Source: Isochrysis galbana
Taxonomy: Eukaryota > Haptophyta > Isochrysidales > Isochrysidaceae
DNA length: 64,000 bases
Reading direction: 5' to 3'
Assembly: GCA_018136815.1 (NCBI GenBank)
Contig: CM030933.1
Location: 5,100,282-5,164,281 of the forward strand
Within the stretch, counting starts at the first letter, position 1. Each line of letters starts with the position of its first letter. Made by a program: the position numbers and the translations under genes. This document shows, piece after piece, positions 32,656 to 43,628 of this stretch. A model generated the notes under the pieces. It saw only the letters and a program-made list of their open reading frames with translations, had not been told where the DNA came from and ran no database searches.

Positions 32656-33289
32656 TTAAAAAGCCCTGTTTGACCGCCCTATAATGGGCCCCGGATGTGT
32701 GCTTGTTGGTTGTTGGTTGTTGGGTGTATTGGGAACTTTCTACCGAAAAAAATCCTCACAAATTACAAATTCCCTCAATTCTCAATTCTCAATTTCAATA
32801 TTCTGAGATGGTCATTTTTTACCCCTACCCCTAATAAAAAACTGTTTGACCGCCCTACCGGCTACCGGGCACAGGGCATAGGGCTGATAGCAAGTAGCAA
32901 GAACGGTCTCGCATCGCGCCCGGCGTCGTTTTGAATTTGGGCTTCCCGAGAAAGTTTCTGCTGGACGGTGGACGCGTGGACGGTGGCGCGGGGTGCGCAC
33001 CGAAACCTCATCTTACGTCTTACGTTCTTACATTCCAGAGACTAGACATGCGTCCTGCGTCCTTTGGGAATACCGGGGGGGGGCACGCTCCGAGGCCGCG
33101 GGAGCGCGAGGGAGGGGTAGGGGGGGGGGGGGGGAGGAGTGAGAGGGCGGGACGGGGAAAAGTAGAAAACTCCAGACGGCCGCAAGTCGCGGAGCGATGG
33201 GAACACGAGGGATAATCTACTACTCTACTACTACATTTTTTTGTAGAGAAGGCGTGTGTGGGCTTCAGGCACGGGGCGGGAGGGGGAGA

Positions 33290-33405
33290 GAGCAGGGGAG
33301 AGAGGAGAGAAGAAGAAGATGGAGAGAGAGAGAGAAAAGGGGGGGGGGGGGGGGGAGGGAGGGAGGGAGGGAAGGGGAGGGAGGAGAGAGAGGGGGAAGT
33401 GCGGA
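33290..33405. repeat. GA/G tract before helicase gene
   Basis: GAGA and G-runs on the sense strand, ending just before the start at 33416. The frame upstream of that ATG encodes only GERRGGGG-type low complexity. Confidence 0.85.
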
Positions 33406-33415
33406 GTGGGGAGCG

Positions 33416-36400
33416 ATGGGGGAGCGCTTCCGTCGCGCGGAGGACGCGCGAGGCATGCCCGCGCGCGACGGCCTCGTCAACATCCCCACCCTCGAGGCAC
33501 ACTTGCGAGCTTTCATCGACGCCTCCGATGTCCCAAATGCACTCTCTTGCTTTGAGAGGCTGCTCCGCCGGAGGCGGACGCCTCACCAAGCCACTTGCAC
33601 GGCTCTCGTTGCTCTCTGTGTGACACACAGCCCCCGCGACGTCCTCTTCGTGCTCGAGGCGATGGGCGAGGCGCGCAACCTCGAGGTAGATGACTTCAAC
33701 CGGATCGCCCGCTCATTTCTCCAGCGTAACCCCGATCCCGAGCGCCTTGCGCGCTTCCAGGAAGTGGCACTCGACCTGCTCAATTTTTCGGACGACTCGA
33801 TGCACAATTACTTTGCTCATATAGCCACGCTGCTCAACATCGAGCTGCGCGAGACGCTGACAAGCAACCGTGATACAAGTGCTGCCGAGATCAGCCTCAT
33901 CACCCATAAGCGGCAGATGGATGCCGCCGCCTTCTTATGTAAGAAGGGAACGCTAGCGACCCCCATTATGAGCTTGCTGCTGGCAGGGATGGGAGGGCGC
34001 GAGGGCGTGCAGAACGAAGTGGAGATGGTGGAGCTTTCCACGGCAGCAACGGGACTCGCGTCAGAGGATGCCCTTATCAATGCACACGCGCTGATGAGCC
34101 AGATGGCCTTGAATGCATCACAAAAAGCCGCCGTCGAGGCAGCGCTTTCTCGACGACTGACGCTCATCCAGGCGAGAGAGAATAGCCCCTCTGCCCTTCG
34201 TGCTCACGCCGAGCACATGGCGAGCGTGCGAGAAGGCTTCACCCCACTATGCGCAGCCAACGCAATAATCACCGCAGGGGCTATATCAGTGCCCCTGCGG
34301 CTCCTTCCCGCTGCGCAAATCGTCGGCTGGGGCTTGATACCCCCAGACACCACCGGCCGTCGGATGGGACGCGGCTGATTGGCGCCCGACGCCCTAGCCG
34401 ATCATCCATCGGCACATCTTAGACCTGCACCGTCCTTCTCCTGGGTGCCCTCTGGGACCCAAGATTCCCAAATCGCCTCTTCTAACCAACGCGCTGGGCA
34501 GCTCACACCCTCGTGTGTTTGCCGCACGCAGGGCCCTCCAGGCACGGGCAAGACCACAGTAGCCGTCCAGATACTCAGCCTCTGGGTGCGCGCACTTGGC
34601 CGCCGTCCGGTCCTCGCCACTGCCGACTCTAACGTAGCTGTAGACAACATCGGTGCTGGGCTGCTCGCCGCCGGGCTAAACGTCGTTCGACTTGGGCGGC
34701 CTGAGGCGGTGAGGGCGGACATGCTGTCCCGGATGCCAGAAGCCCTCGGCGGCAATGCTGCCATCGCCAACGCAGACGTGGTCCTGGCTACGTGCGTGGC
34801 CTCTGGCGGCGAGACATTATCGAAGCTTATCTTTGAGATGGTGCTCATTGACGAGACGGCACAATCCACAGAGCCCTCGTGCCTCGTGCCCCTCGCCCAT
34901 GGATGCAGGCAATTGGTCCTTGTGGGAGACCACCGGCAGCTCCGGCCTACGGTCGTGAGTGACGAGGCAATGCGACGGGGGCTCAGCCTTTCTCTCTTTG
35001 AGCGCCTGGTGAGGCACGGCGTCGTGCCGTTGATGCTGGACACCCAATATCGGATGCACCGCTCGCTGGCAGAGTTCGTTTCAGCAAGGTTCTACCGCGG
35101 CAAGCTCCTCTCAGGCACGGCGGACGAGGCGAGGCCACCCCCAAGCGGCGTGCCTTGGCCACGGCGAGGCTGTGCCGCAGCCCTCATCGACACTGCCACT
35201 GCCGAGGAGGGCATCGGCGAGTCCAAGCGCAACCCAGGCGAGGCCCTTATCGTGACGAAGTTGCTCCGATCCATTTTGGGCGCGGGGGATCTTGCGCCGT
35301 CCGATATTGGTGTGGTGACGCCCTACGCGGCGCAGGTGGCGCTAATCAGGCAGCACACCGCCGCCTTGCCAGGCGGGCGGGCCATCGAGGTGATGACCGT
35401 GGATGGCTTTCAGGGGAGAGAGAAGGAGCTCATACTCTTCTCGGCAGTGCGTTGCAACCGCGCGGGCCACCTCGGATTCGTCTCGGATGCTCGGCGGCTG
35501 AACGTCATGCTCACGCGCGCTCGGCGCGGGCTAGTTGTAGTTGGTGACTCGCGCACGCTAGTCTTCTCTCGCCACTGGGCTGATTGGCTCCAGTGGATGG
35601 AGCGGCAGCAGGCAGTCATGGCGATTTCTCATGCGCAGGTTGATTCTCAGGTCATGGAAGAGCCTGCTGCCAGCACGGGTCTCATTCCCTACGTGAACTG
35701 GCGCATGCCCTCACGTCCACCCCGCTCAAGGCGCGATCGCTCGCCCTCTTCGGATGTTGACGAGGAGGGAAGGCGGCGGCGATGGTGCGGTGAGGATTCT
35801 GGCTCCGACGAGGAGAAAAAACCAGCCGCCGGTTTCGGTGCAGGCGTTATTTCGCGTCGCGAGCGGCGGCGGCGCGAACGCGAGGCGAGGCGCGCTTTCA
35901 GTGGAGACGACCAAAGTAATGGCGAGGATGAATGGAAAAAGCGTCTACGTGCAGCACAGCGGCAGCAAGATGAGGCGCTCGATGTTTCGGGAGGTGACAT
36001 TCTACCTCCCCCACCCGAAGATACGGCTATTCATTGGGTCGTTCGCCTTGCCGCTGAGCCGAACGCTCCCGAAACATCTGCAACAACGGCGGCTGCCGCA
36101 GCGACCGGCAATGCTGCTGCGGTCTCTTTTGTCACCTCGGCTCCCTCCACGGAAGGACGATACGTGGCAACCGCCTCAAGCCTCGTAGCGGGCGCTCCAC
36201 TTCTTGCCACGCACTCTGCCTACAGCTCCAGCGCCGCCTTCTTCGAGGAAGAGGCCGAATACCGCGATTATTTAGCTAAAGTTGGGGAGCGGAGCGACAT
36301 CGGAAGACTCGTCCGGCAAAAGCTCGCGTCGGGGTCGGATTGGCCGCATGAACTTACGCCTGCCATACCTGAAGCGCCTCGCCAATCTCCGACGCCGATG

Positions 36401-36547
36401 CCAGATAGTTCGCTGACTCCTCAAAATTGCTTATTGCCCAACTGGCGTGCAGTACGCGATGAGACCAACGGCGCGGCCTTCTTTTTTTGCGTATTGACCG
36501 GTGAAACGAGCATAGAGCCGCCCATTTTTCTACGTACTACTACGTAA
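33416..36547 (+). CDS. PPR-like / UPF1-like SF1 helicase / WW fusion, 2 exons
   Basis: Exons 33416-34171 and 34532-36547, joined to 923 residues across a 360-nt intron with a GC donor (CAG|GCGAGA) and AG acceptor. The join rebuilds LTLIQ|GPPGTGKTTVA, the UPF1-family Walker A, so the splice is well supported. Residues 15-140 look like PPR/helical repeats (LVNIPTLEAHLRAFIDAS, NALSCFERLLRRRR, DVLFVLEAMGEA). The helicase core carries Walker A at 253-261, DETA at 359-362, GDHRQLRPT, LDTQYRMH, VMTVDGFQGRE and LNVMLTRAR. An Arg/Ser-rich linker follows, then a C-terminal WW-like fold (LLPNWRAVRDETNGAAFFF, then TGETSIEPP) whose second Trp is Ile. The likely role is RNA unwinding in an RNP, possibly in an organelle. 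No targeting peptide is obvious. Confidence 0.87.
34172..34531 (+). other. GC-AG intron of the helicase gene
   Basis: Donor CAG|GCGAGA and acceptor GCACGCAG|GG. No GT donor in the vicinity restores the frame and the GPPGTGKT motif. Confidence 0.8.
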
Positions 36548-36831
36548 TAGTTGAGTTTATTGTTTCTTGCGGAACGCGCCATTTCCCGACTTTTGTAGCG
36601 ATCCTTTGCGCTTCTTCACCCCAGCGTGCTGTGCGATGGCGCGACGCGCGCGGCCGATCAGTCGATCAGTACTATGGAATTGATGGCTTTTTTTGACGTA
36701 AAAAGCGAGAATTTTTCTCCACACGTAGGGCTCAAAAATTGAGCAAAAGGGCTAATTTTGAGCTCTACACCGCCCGTTGTTTTGGTTTTGGCTGCTAATG
36801 GACTCAAGGTCTAGTCTAGCCCAGCAGGAAA
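36548..36831. repeat. Dispersed repeat B copy 2 and flank
   Basis: 36622-36783 matches 13803-13955 in direct orientation. The left target duplication of the retroposon lies at 36816-36831. Confidence 0.8.
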
Positions 36832-37592
36832 TTAACTTCTTAATAGTCTCACCGCACACGCGGCCGTGGACCCTCTACTTTCTACTCACGCAGCAAACCT
36901 TTCTACACCCCCTCTCTCCCGGCCCTTATCCCCCCCGCCATCAGGCGACTCCCCCCGTGCACTATTAGGGGGATAGGGGAAAAGGGCTTAGATATGGTCG
37001 GTGGCCGGCGCCCCCCCCCCCCGGTGATCCGTTCCCCCCTTCTTCCTATGCCTACCGGGCTGGCGGCGTCCTCAGTCCCGACTTCTCCTGTAAACAGGTG
37101 CGGGACTTACATATTTTCCGGTGAGCGGAGCCCTCGCTCCGCCCACCCCCTTCTCCGCGCTCTCTCTCCCCTTTCCTGCAGGCACGCGCGATGGCGCGCC
37201 TGCGACAGGCCTGCAGCTGCCTCTGGAGACCCCTGGAGGCTCCTGGAGGCCAGCTCAGGGGGCAGAGGAGGCTGGGGCTGGGCCTTGGTCTCCCCTGCCT
37301 CTCCCTCGCTGGCGCTCCTCGGCCTCAGGGGCCCCCACTCTGCACCTGTCTGCCTGTCAAACAGGGGGGGAGGGGGGGTTGGAGCGATGGGCTGGCCACG
37401 AGCCACGAGGGGCCAGGACGCGCGAATCAGGCGAGCCTGTCAGGGAGAGAGTGGGTCAGCATGGCAGTGGCCTCCTGGCAAGCCATCAGGCATGCCAGGA
37501 GAGTGGGTGGTTCCTCCCCCATGGCAGAGGAGGAGTGGAGAGAGGGGGGGGCTCGTGCCCCCCCATGGGCGAACTAAGTATAAACTTAGTTG
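36832..37592 (-). mobile_element. Full-length hairpin-headed retroposon, 16-bp TSD
   Basis: 761 bp bounded by perfect copies of CTAGCCCAGCAGGAAA (36816-36831 and 37593-37608). Minus-strand 5' end CAACTAAGTTTATACTTAGT forms an 8-bp stem with a TTAT loop, followed by CCCATGGGGGGGC. The minus-strand 3' end is GTGAGACTATTAAGAAGTTAA. The long variable-length-type duplication implies target-primed reverse transcription, as for SINEs and LINEs. No long ORF, so non-autonomous. I see no tRNA-type B box. Confidence 0.88.
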
Positions 37593-38906
37593 CTAGCCCA
37601 GCAGGAAAGGCGCGCGAGGAGGACACCCTCCATACAATCAACACTTGAGAGAACGCCATCGCGACGCTCAACATAAAGCTCATGTGGTTGTGAGGGCTGA
37701 TGTGAGATTGCAGTCGGGGTCTGTGATGGAGTGGAAAGATTGTGGGTGTTGTTGATATGATGATTGGTACAGAGCAAAGGGGACGAAGGGAGCGGGGGGT
37801 CACGGACGGGAGAGGCACACGCGGGAAAGAGCGAGGTCGAGGGGTCGGCCTCGGCTGGCATGAGAGCGAGCGGGACGAGCACGAGGCACGCACAGGTGCC
37901 GACGGGAAGAGGAAGGAGCACGAGGGCGCTGAGCGAGAGCGCTGAGCGTAAGAGTAAGAGAGAAGCCCGAAGGCGGGAAGACACTCGCGGGGAGAAGGGG
38001 CGCGCGGGGGGGAAAGAGAAAAACACACGGGAAGAGAGGGATGAAACGAGGCCGGAAAATCAAGGGAGCACTCGGGGGGGAACCGGGAACCGGGGAGGGG
38101 AGAGAGGAGAAGATGGAGGAGGTGGACGTGGAGGAGAATATGGAGGAGCCTTGTGCTTTCCCATGCAATCCCGGTCTTCCCTTTGTTTCCTTGGCCAGCG
38201 GGGGTCGGGGCTTTCCCGAGCCTCGCCCCCTCCCCGCCCCGCTAGTGCCCCGTCCCCTTCGTCCATATCTTCTATCCTTCTCCTGTTCCTATTGTTTTCG
38301 TCCCCCCTTCCCCCCCCGTATCTATCCTTCTTCGTCTCTCTCGTTCCCGCGCTATCGCTCCGGAGCACCCCCTCTGTCCTCTGTCCCCTCGCCCTCCTGT
38401 CCCTCTCGCGTGTCCCCGCCCACCGTGTGCTGTTATGCAAGCTGAGAATTGGTACTCTTCATGTCACACCGAGCCCCTGAACACGCTCAGCCCACACTCA
38501 CAGTCCACGCACTCCCACACACACAGCTCCATACCAGACACAGCACCACTACTCCAGTCACAGCCGGGCCCAGTCGCCAACATACCAACCACATTCCACG
38601 AACAACAGGAGCACTTTTGAAAGAATTCCTTTCTTTGTCATTCATTCTTTCTTTCCTCGTGCTTGAGGGAGTTAAAACTTTCCTTATTCGTTGGTCTGGA
38701 CTTTTTCCGAATTGTGTCGATCGTGTCGTTAAGTTCGCGTATTCTGTGCAGTTTTCTGGCATCGGACTCTCCGTCATTGATCATTGAGCTCTATCCCAAG
38801 CAGCGCGAATTCGTCGATCGCTTCTGCTATCTCTTGGTGTTCTTTGCCTTGCCTTGTGCCCCCCATACACAGGAGGTGTGTGGCCACCGCCCTTTTCGGA
38901 TAAAGG

Positions 38907-39538
38907 TACCCAGCTTTCTAGGACCAGTCCTAGAAACTAGGACGGACTTTGCTAGGTGAGAGCATGAGCATACCATGTTATTTTGTCCCAAACCTTGGCT
39001 ATTGAGTTACCACATGCATGTCCTCATTAAATGTTCCAAGTGTACCTAGGCACCATTCCCTCAGCAACACCAAGTTTTGTGACGCGTCTGCGGGTCACCT
39101 GGTCGGAATTGCTGCTTGTCCTAGAAACGTGAGAAATGGCTGATACCAATGGGGAGCTCTTCTACCCATGGTCCCCAGGAGATGAAATGTTGCTTTGACT
39201 GCCCTCTTTGAGACCTTCAGTGACCACCAAGCTTGGTTTTGTCATCTAAGTGTCCAATCCGCTAGCCTACTGCTCCAAAAGGTCTAAAATAAAACTCCTC
39301 TGGTGCGAGCGGACGCCCGAGTGCAGCACCGCATGCTGAATGTGGTAGCAAAAGTAAGCAAAGACAAGCTCCGCAGAGTTGGTCATGGGGAGAGCTAAGG
39401 TTGAATGGGATGTGGAGATGGTTTGCTCCAGGCGATGGGATGTCTCATAAGCTCACCATAGGCTACAATGGAGGCATGATCGGCAGAGTCCTAGAAATCC
39501 AAGAATTTTCTAGGACGTGGTCCTAGTTTCTAGGACGG
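38907..39538. mobile_element. Candidate element with palindromic TTCTAGGAC ends
   Basis: Left end TTTCTAGGACCAGTCCTAGA, then AACTAGGACGGA; right end TTTCTAGGACGTGGTCCTAG, then TTTCTAGGACGGA. Each end contains its own short palindrome. The interior is AT-richer than its surroundings and has an internal CCTAGAAACG at 39120. No clear target duplication found. Confidence 0.6.
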
Positions 39539-39809
39539 AATTTTTTGTCCGTTTTATTTAGCGTTGCCCCAAGCGTCGTCAACCTCTTCGTCTGGAGTCT
39601 CCGGGTTCGTGTGGCTTTTCCACAGATGCGTTATCACTTTTCGGGTGTCCTCCGAACAGCGAATAGTTCGCTGTCGATGCGCACGTCATACGTCATACGT
39701 GCGTCCCGGTTTGTATATCCGCCTGGCCCCCTTGATGGGGGTCTAGCATTGCACAATGCAATTCGCGCATTGCGTGTTTGTGACTTGCTCCTTGGAGAGC
39801 CGAGTCTCT

Positions 39810-40187
39810 GATGGTGCCGGTCCGGTCCCTCGTGCCTAGGCACGAGGACGGTACCGCGGCTTATAGGGCCCGGGCCCGGAGGCCTTCCCTAGTGGAGCGT
39901 CTTTGCCTGGAGTTGTGGTGGTTAGTGGCTGTGGAAGGGGTTGTGGGTGCTGTGCTGCAGCTTGACTGTCAGCATGGCGGACTTGCTCGCGCTGTTCGCG
40001 GTGGTGTGTGAGTGTGGCTCGGTGGCTTCTGTGCCCACCTGGCTGGGGGGATCGTGCCCTGGCGCGGTCGCTTCGGCGACAGCGGCGTGTCCATCAAAGC
40101 TTCGCGTCCATCGCGGCGAGGGGCCAGCGGTAGACGAGGGAGGGAGGCGGCGCGCGCTCCATGACCCTATCAGTTTACTGATAGTTG
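39810..40187 (-). mobile_element. Hairpin-headed retroposon, 5' fragment
   Basis: Minus-strand 5' end CAACTATCAGTAAACTGATA at 40187, then GGGTCATGGAGCGCGCG. Shares downstream blocks with 11010-11376, while the stem sequence differs by compensating changes. Confidence 0.7.
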
Positions 40188-40702
40188 CTCACACATATCG
40201 TCCACTACAACAGCTCAAATACCCACGAGCAGAGCACACACTATACACAACGAGACACAAGGCAAGCGGTTAAAGAAGCTACACCAGCTAAAAACCCAAA
40301 GAACAAGATGATTGGTCAAGAATAGTGGCCATCGGCCTCTTGTCCTGACCCTTTACGCATGTGGCGCGACTCTTCTGCATGTCTATGCACCATGGCATGA
40401 AGACCTGAAACCAGGTCATCGAAAACTACGCAACTGCGGACGGTTTCTTGAGGTCCCAAGCATTTGGATTGGTGCACGGTGTCCTTCCACTACCGCATAT
40501 CTCACCATCGCCACGACCAACTCTATGCTGCTGAGAACAAGGTGAATAAACGCGGTATGGCACTCGACACGCCGGTGACATAGCCTGAGTTTTCTTCCCA
40601 TGTCTCCCCCAGCGTCCGCCCATGAGTCGCCCAGCACTGTGAAAACTTCGAGAACACATCAATACCATGGTGTGTGCATGCGCCCACATGCTCTCACGCC
40701 TC

Positions 40703-41971
40703 TCATAGTGGCTTGCACGGCTGCTTTTCGTTGGGGTCAAAGGCGCGATCGAAAGCCCCTTCACGGATCAGCCATGGCACGCTCACGTCGCCTTGCTTCT
40801 GAGTATCCGGCCGGAAGAATACCGTCTCCCACTGTTCGCTAGCTTGGGTCATCGCCTTCCTCTCTTCTCGGCGGCCTTGCTCTACAGTGGCTTTGGCGGC
40901 GCGTGCAGTGTTCCAGTCTTTGGCAAGCAGCGCCGCAGTGAGGTCACGCCACACTGTCTCCGGGTGGCGTTCCCACTGACGGGAATGAGCGGGAACTACG
41001 TAGGGCAATTCCGTGGGGAGCTTGAACATCTCAGCAGGACGTGCCTCACCGTTTTCTGGCGCGGGAAGCAGCTCCACCTCCTCGCCTCCAGGCAATATTT
41101 TGGCGACCACCTTTCGTGTCCAGTCACCGCTGATGTCGCTCAGTTTCATGTTGCCATGCAGGGCCTTGACTGAACCTGAGACCAAGTGACGCTCGCCCCG
41201 ACCAAAGAAGCCGGCGGGCTTGTAGATGATGCTCCCAACTAGGCCGATCGCCTCACACTCGACACGCAGCTCTCCTGCCCACTCGCAGAATGAGGCACCC
41301 ATCCCCATCACGCCGCGCAAGTAGACAGAAGGCAATGAAGTGATCACATAGATCTCGATGTCTCCGTTTGGGAGCGTGAACTCCATTCGGGAGCCGAATA
41401 TCTTCATCGAGACCTCGACGTAGTTGCCGCAGAATGTCGGCACGGCAATAGTGCTCACAGCCAGCCGAAAGGAGCCACCGTGGCTCTGACCCTCGGCGGC
41501 CGCCGCCGTGATGGGCGGGTGGTGCGAGACCTGCTCGACAAGAGCCCGCCAGCTCGGCCGCACCGGTTTTTGGCTAGACACCGGGGAGAGGGAGGAGCTG
41601 TCCCCCTGCGGCTGCGCCTCTCCACTCTGCGCGTCGGAGGAGTGCGCGATGCACACCTCACCGATGATGGGATTGTACGGTTTCATCATCGAAGCTGTAA
41701 GTGTGGACGAGGTCGCCCTCATCTTGTTGCCCAGCACAGCCAGCATCCGGCGGAGCGGGTCCGGCTGGCCGAGCACAGAGCCCATGCCGTCGGCCTCGAG
41801 TGCCGAGGCATGGAGAGTGAGAGAGGAGGTGGAGAAGGGGAGCATGAGGGAAGCGGGCAGGGCGAACGAGGTCAGATTGGCGCCCGAGGTCAGCTGGCCT
41901 GAGGAGATCATCTGCACCAGCTCCTTGCGTACGGTGGCCAGGTGTGAGCTCCTCTCGTCTGCGGCAGACAT
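40703..41971 (-). CDS. Oxysterol-binding protein-related (ORP) lipid-transfer protein
   Basis: A single-exon 422-residue protein that is essentially one ORD domain. It has the family fingerprint EQVSHHPP at 146-153, and KPYNPIIGE at 97-105, the lid/PI4P-contact segment. Later conserved blocks include GNYVEVSMKIFG, the KLSDISGDWTRKVVAK region, YVVPAHSRQWERHPETVWRD, and a C-terminal PDTQKQG.VSVPW.. segment. It should extract and exchange sterol or another lipid for phosphoinositide at membrane contact sites. No PH domain, ankyrin repeat or FFAT-like motif is visible, so it is the short ORP type found in fungi and plants. The start follows a long GA tract that is CT on the sense strand. The end DPNEKQPCKPL looks complete. 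Confidence 0.92.
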   Translation of the reverse strand: MSAADERSSHLATVRKELVQMISSGQLTSGANLTSFALPASLMLPFSTSSLTLHASALEADGMGSVLGQPDPLRRMLAVLGNKMRATSSTLTASMMKPYNPIIGEVCIAHSSDAQSGEAQPQGDSSSLSPVSSQKPVRPSWRALVEQVSHHPPITAAAAEGQSHGGSFRLAVSTIAVPTFCGNYVEVSMKIFGSRMEFTLPNGDIEIYVITSLPSVYLRGVMGMGASFCEWAGELRVECEAIGLVGSIIYKPAGFFGRGERHLVSGSVKALHGNMKLSDISGDWTRKVVAKILPGGEEVELLPAPENGEARPAEMFKLPTELPYVVPAHSRQWERHPETVWRDLTAALLAKDWNTARAAKATVEQGRREERKAMTQASEQWETVFFRPDTQKQGDVSVPWLIREGAFDRAFDPNEKQPCKPL

Positions 41972-42055
41972 GGCGGGCGGGAAGGGCGCGGGGGTCGAGG
42001 GGAGGGAGACGGGGGGGGAGGGGGAGGCATGAGATGAAAAAAAACCGGGAGGGTA

Positions 42056-42235
42056 AGCAAGAGGAAGAGAGAGAGAGAGGGAGAAGAGAGAGAGGGAGAA
42101 GAGAGAGAGGGCGAGGGAGAGAGAGAGAGAGGGAGAGAGGGAGAGAGGGAGAGAAGGAGAGAGGGAGAGAGGGAGAGGGGGAGAGGGGGAGAGGGGGGTG
42201 GAGGGGAGGGAGAGAGAGAAGGAGGAAGCTGAAAG
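42056..42235. repeat. GA-rich tract upstream of ORP gene
   Basis: Imperfect GAGAGG and GAGAGAGG units; CT-rich on the ORP sense strand, ending about 85 bases from its start codon. Confidence 0.9.
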
Positions 42236-42416
42236 AAGACACCCGACCCGAGTGTAGAGAAACAGATAATGTGGGGGAGAGCGAGAGGATTAGAGAGGAG
42301 AGAGCGGACGGGCACACTCGCGAACTAACGTAGAGAGAGTGGAGAGCGGAAGAAAAGGGGGGGTGGGGGGCGAGAGGACGGCGGCGGCGGGAGAGAGGCG
42401 AGAAAAAGGGATGGGA

Positions 42417-42598
42417 CCCTAGATGGGAAATACGTATTTACTGTATTTGGCCAGAGGCCAAATACATATGCATTTGGCTGTATTTGAAGCGCGTCCTGGG
42501 TTGTAGGCCTCGAATGTAGTTGAGATGTATTTGGCCGGAGGCCAACTACATATGTATTTGGCTGCATTTGCACGCCCCAGCACCGTATTTCCCATCCA
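42417..42598. mobile_element. Short MITE with internal duplicate
   Basis: Inverted ends CCCTAGATGGGAAATACG and CCCTGGATGGGAAATACG. A direct GGGATGGGA occurs at 42408-42416 and 42599-42607, partly overlapping the right end, so the true duplication is 6-9 bp. Two internal copies of TGTATTTGGCC..AGGCCAA followed by CATTTGGCTG lie about 75 bases apart. Confidence 0.8.
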
Positions 42599-43191
42599 GG
42601 GATGGGACGGAGAAGGGGGCGAGGCGGGAGCGGGAGATGTCCCCCAGATCCTAGATCGAACTCTTAAAGAGGCGGATAGAAGCACCCTGGAAGGTGCCTC
42701 GCGACCGTTGGGTGCTCTCAGCTGCATGTATCACGATAAATGGACGATTTTATGAGTTAAACGCACGTGTCTTCAAAGCATCCGCGATATGCTGCACCTC
42801 CAAAGACGGGACACATCTGGGTTTGGGCGGGGGGGGGGGGGGGGGGAAGGCGCCACGACCAGAGGAAACCATAAGAGACTGCAGCTCAGGCCTACACACA
42901 GAGAACCCCCGCTATGAATGTTAGAAACTAGGCTGTTATCGTCATATTCTGAGAAGGGGTCGAGAATGCTTGCGAATCATTGAGACGAAGTGAGCCGAGT
43001 CGCAGGGGAGCGGGTGGCGGGGGAAGACCTCCACACTCGATATAAAGACGCGAGATAAGCGAACAAACGTCAGGCGCTCGGACGGGCCGACGAGGAGAGA
43101 GTGGAGAGAGAGAGGCAGGAAAAGAGAGGACGAGCAAGAGGAGGAGAGGGAAAGGGAGAGACGAAAGGGGTGGTTGTTTCCCCTACTCCCT

Positions 43192-43237
<46 letters not shown>

Positions 43238-43483
43238 CTCTCTCTGCTCGCCGCTTGCTCGCTCACTCTCGGGAGAGGTGAGCGGGGGGGGGGGGGGAGG
43301 GAAGGCCGGGCAGAGAGAGAGAGAGAGAGATGGCGCCACTCCCTTCTGGCCGCTCGCTGCGGTGGTGCCTCCGCGAGACGAGAAGGACACCGTTTCATCC
43401 GCCTCACCGCCCCACCTCCACGGCCCCTCTTTCAGGCTTCTGGAACCACCACACCTTCAGACCTTTCAGCGCAGACCTTTCTT

Positions 43484-43541
<58 letters not shown>

Positions 43542-43628
43542 CCTCCCTTGCTCTTCCCCCCCCCCCTCTCGCGCTCGCTCGCTCTCTCTTCCCTTCGCTC
43601 TCTCCCTCTCTGTGTAGCTCACTCACCA

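Larger units (their letters stand above)
30560..32684 (+). repeat. Dispersed repeat A, copy 3, interrupted twice
   Basis: If the hAT element with one TSD and the piggyBac-like element with one TTAA are removed, the flanks join into a repeat A copy: GGTAGAGCCCCAGAGCG, then AATCGCACCATTTTC, AAGATTTTCGTGGCGGCAGG, GGTCAAAAAATG, then TTAAAAAGCCCTGTTTGACC. Compare 16920-17124 and 54990-55164. Confidence 0.85.
30197..33415. other. Transposon cluster and intergenic DNA
   Basis: Three nested elements (30654-31509, 31646-32655, 31939-32320) in a split repeat A copy, followed by AT-rich DNA and G-runs. No host gene seen. Confidence 0.75.
37593..40702. other. Repeat-rich intergenic region
   Basis: No gene supported. 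It has low-complexity DNA (37770-38450), the element at 38907-39538 and a hairpin-headed retroposon fragment (39810-40187). ORFs across 37764-38480 are compositional and overlap on both strands. Confidence 0.6.
41972..43628. other. Intergenic with GA/CT tracts and a MITE
   Basis: GA-rich tract 42056-42235, MITE 42417-42598, G-run at 42826-42846, CT/GA tracts at 43191-43236, 43310-43330 and 43481-43548. No gene. Confidence 0.75.

Noticed and set aside
37764..38480. ORFs of 120-238 codons on both strands
   Set aside because: Arg/Glu/Gly- or Ser/Pro-rich compositional frames with no domain and no splice logic.
39190..39203. Another copy of the TTTGACTGCCCT terminal motif
   Set aside because: The match is short and lacks the TTAAAA part; likely chance.
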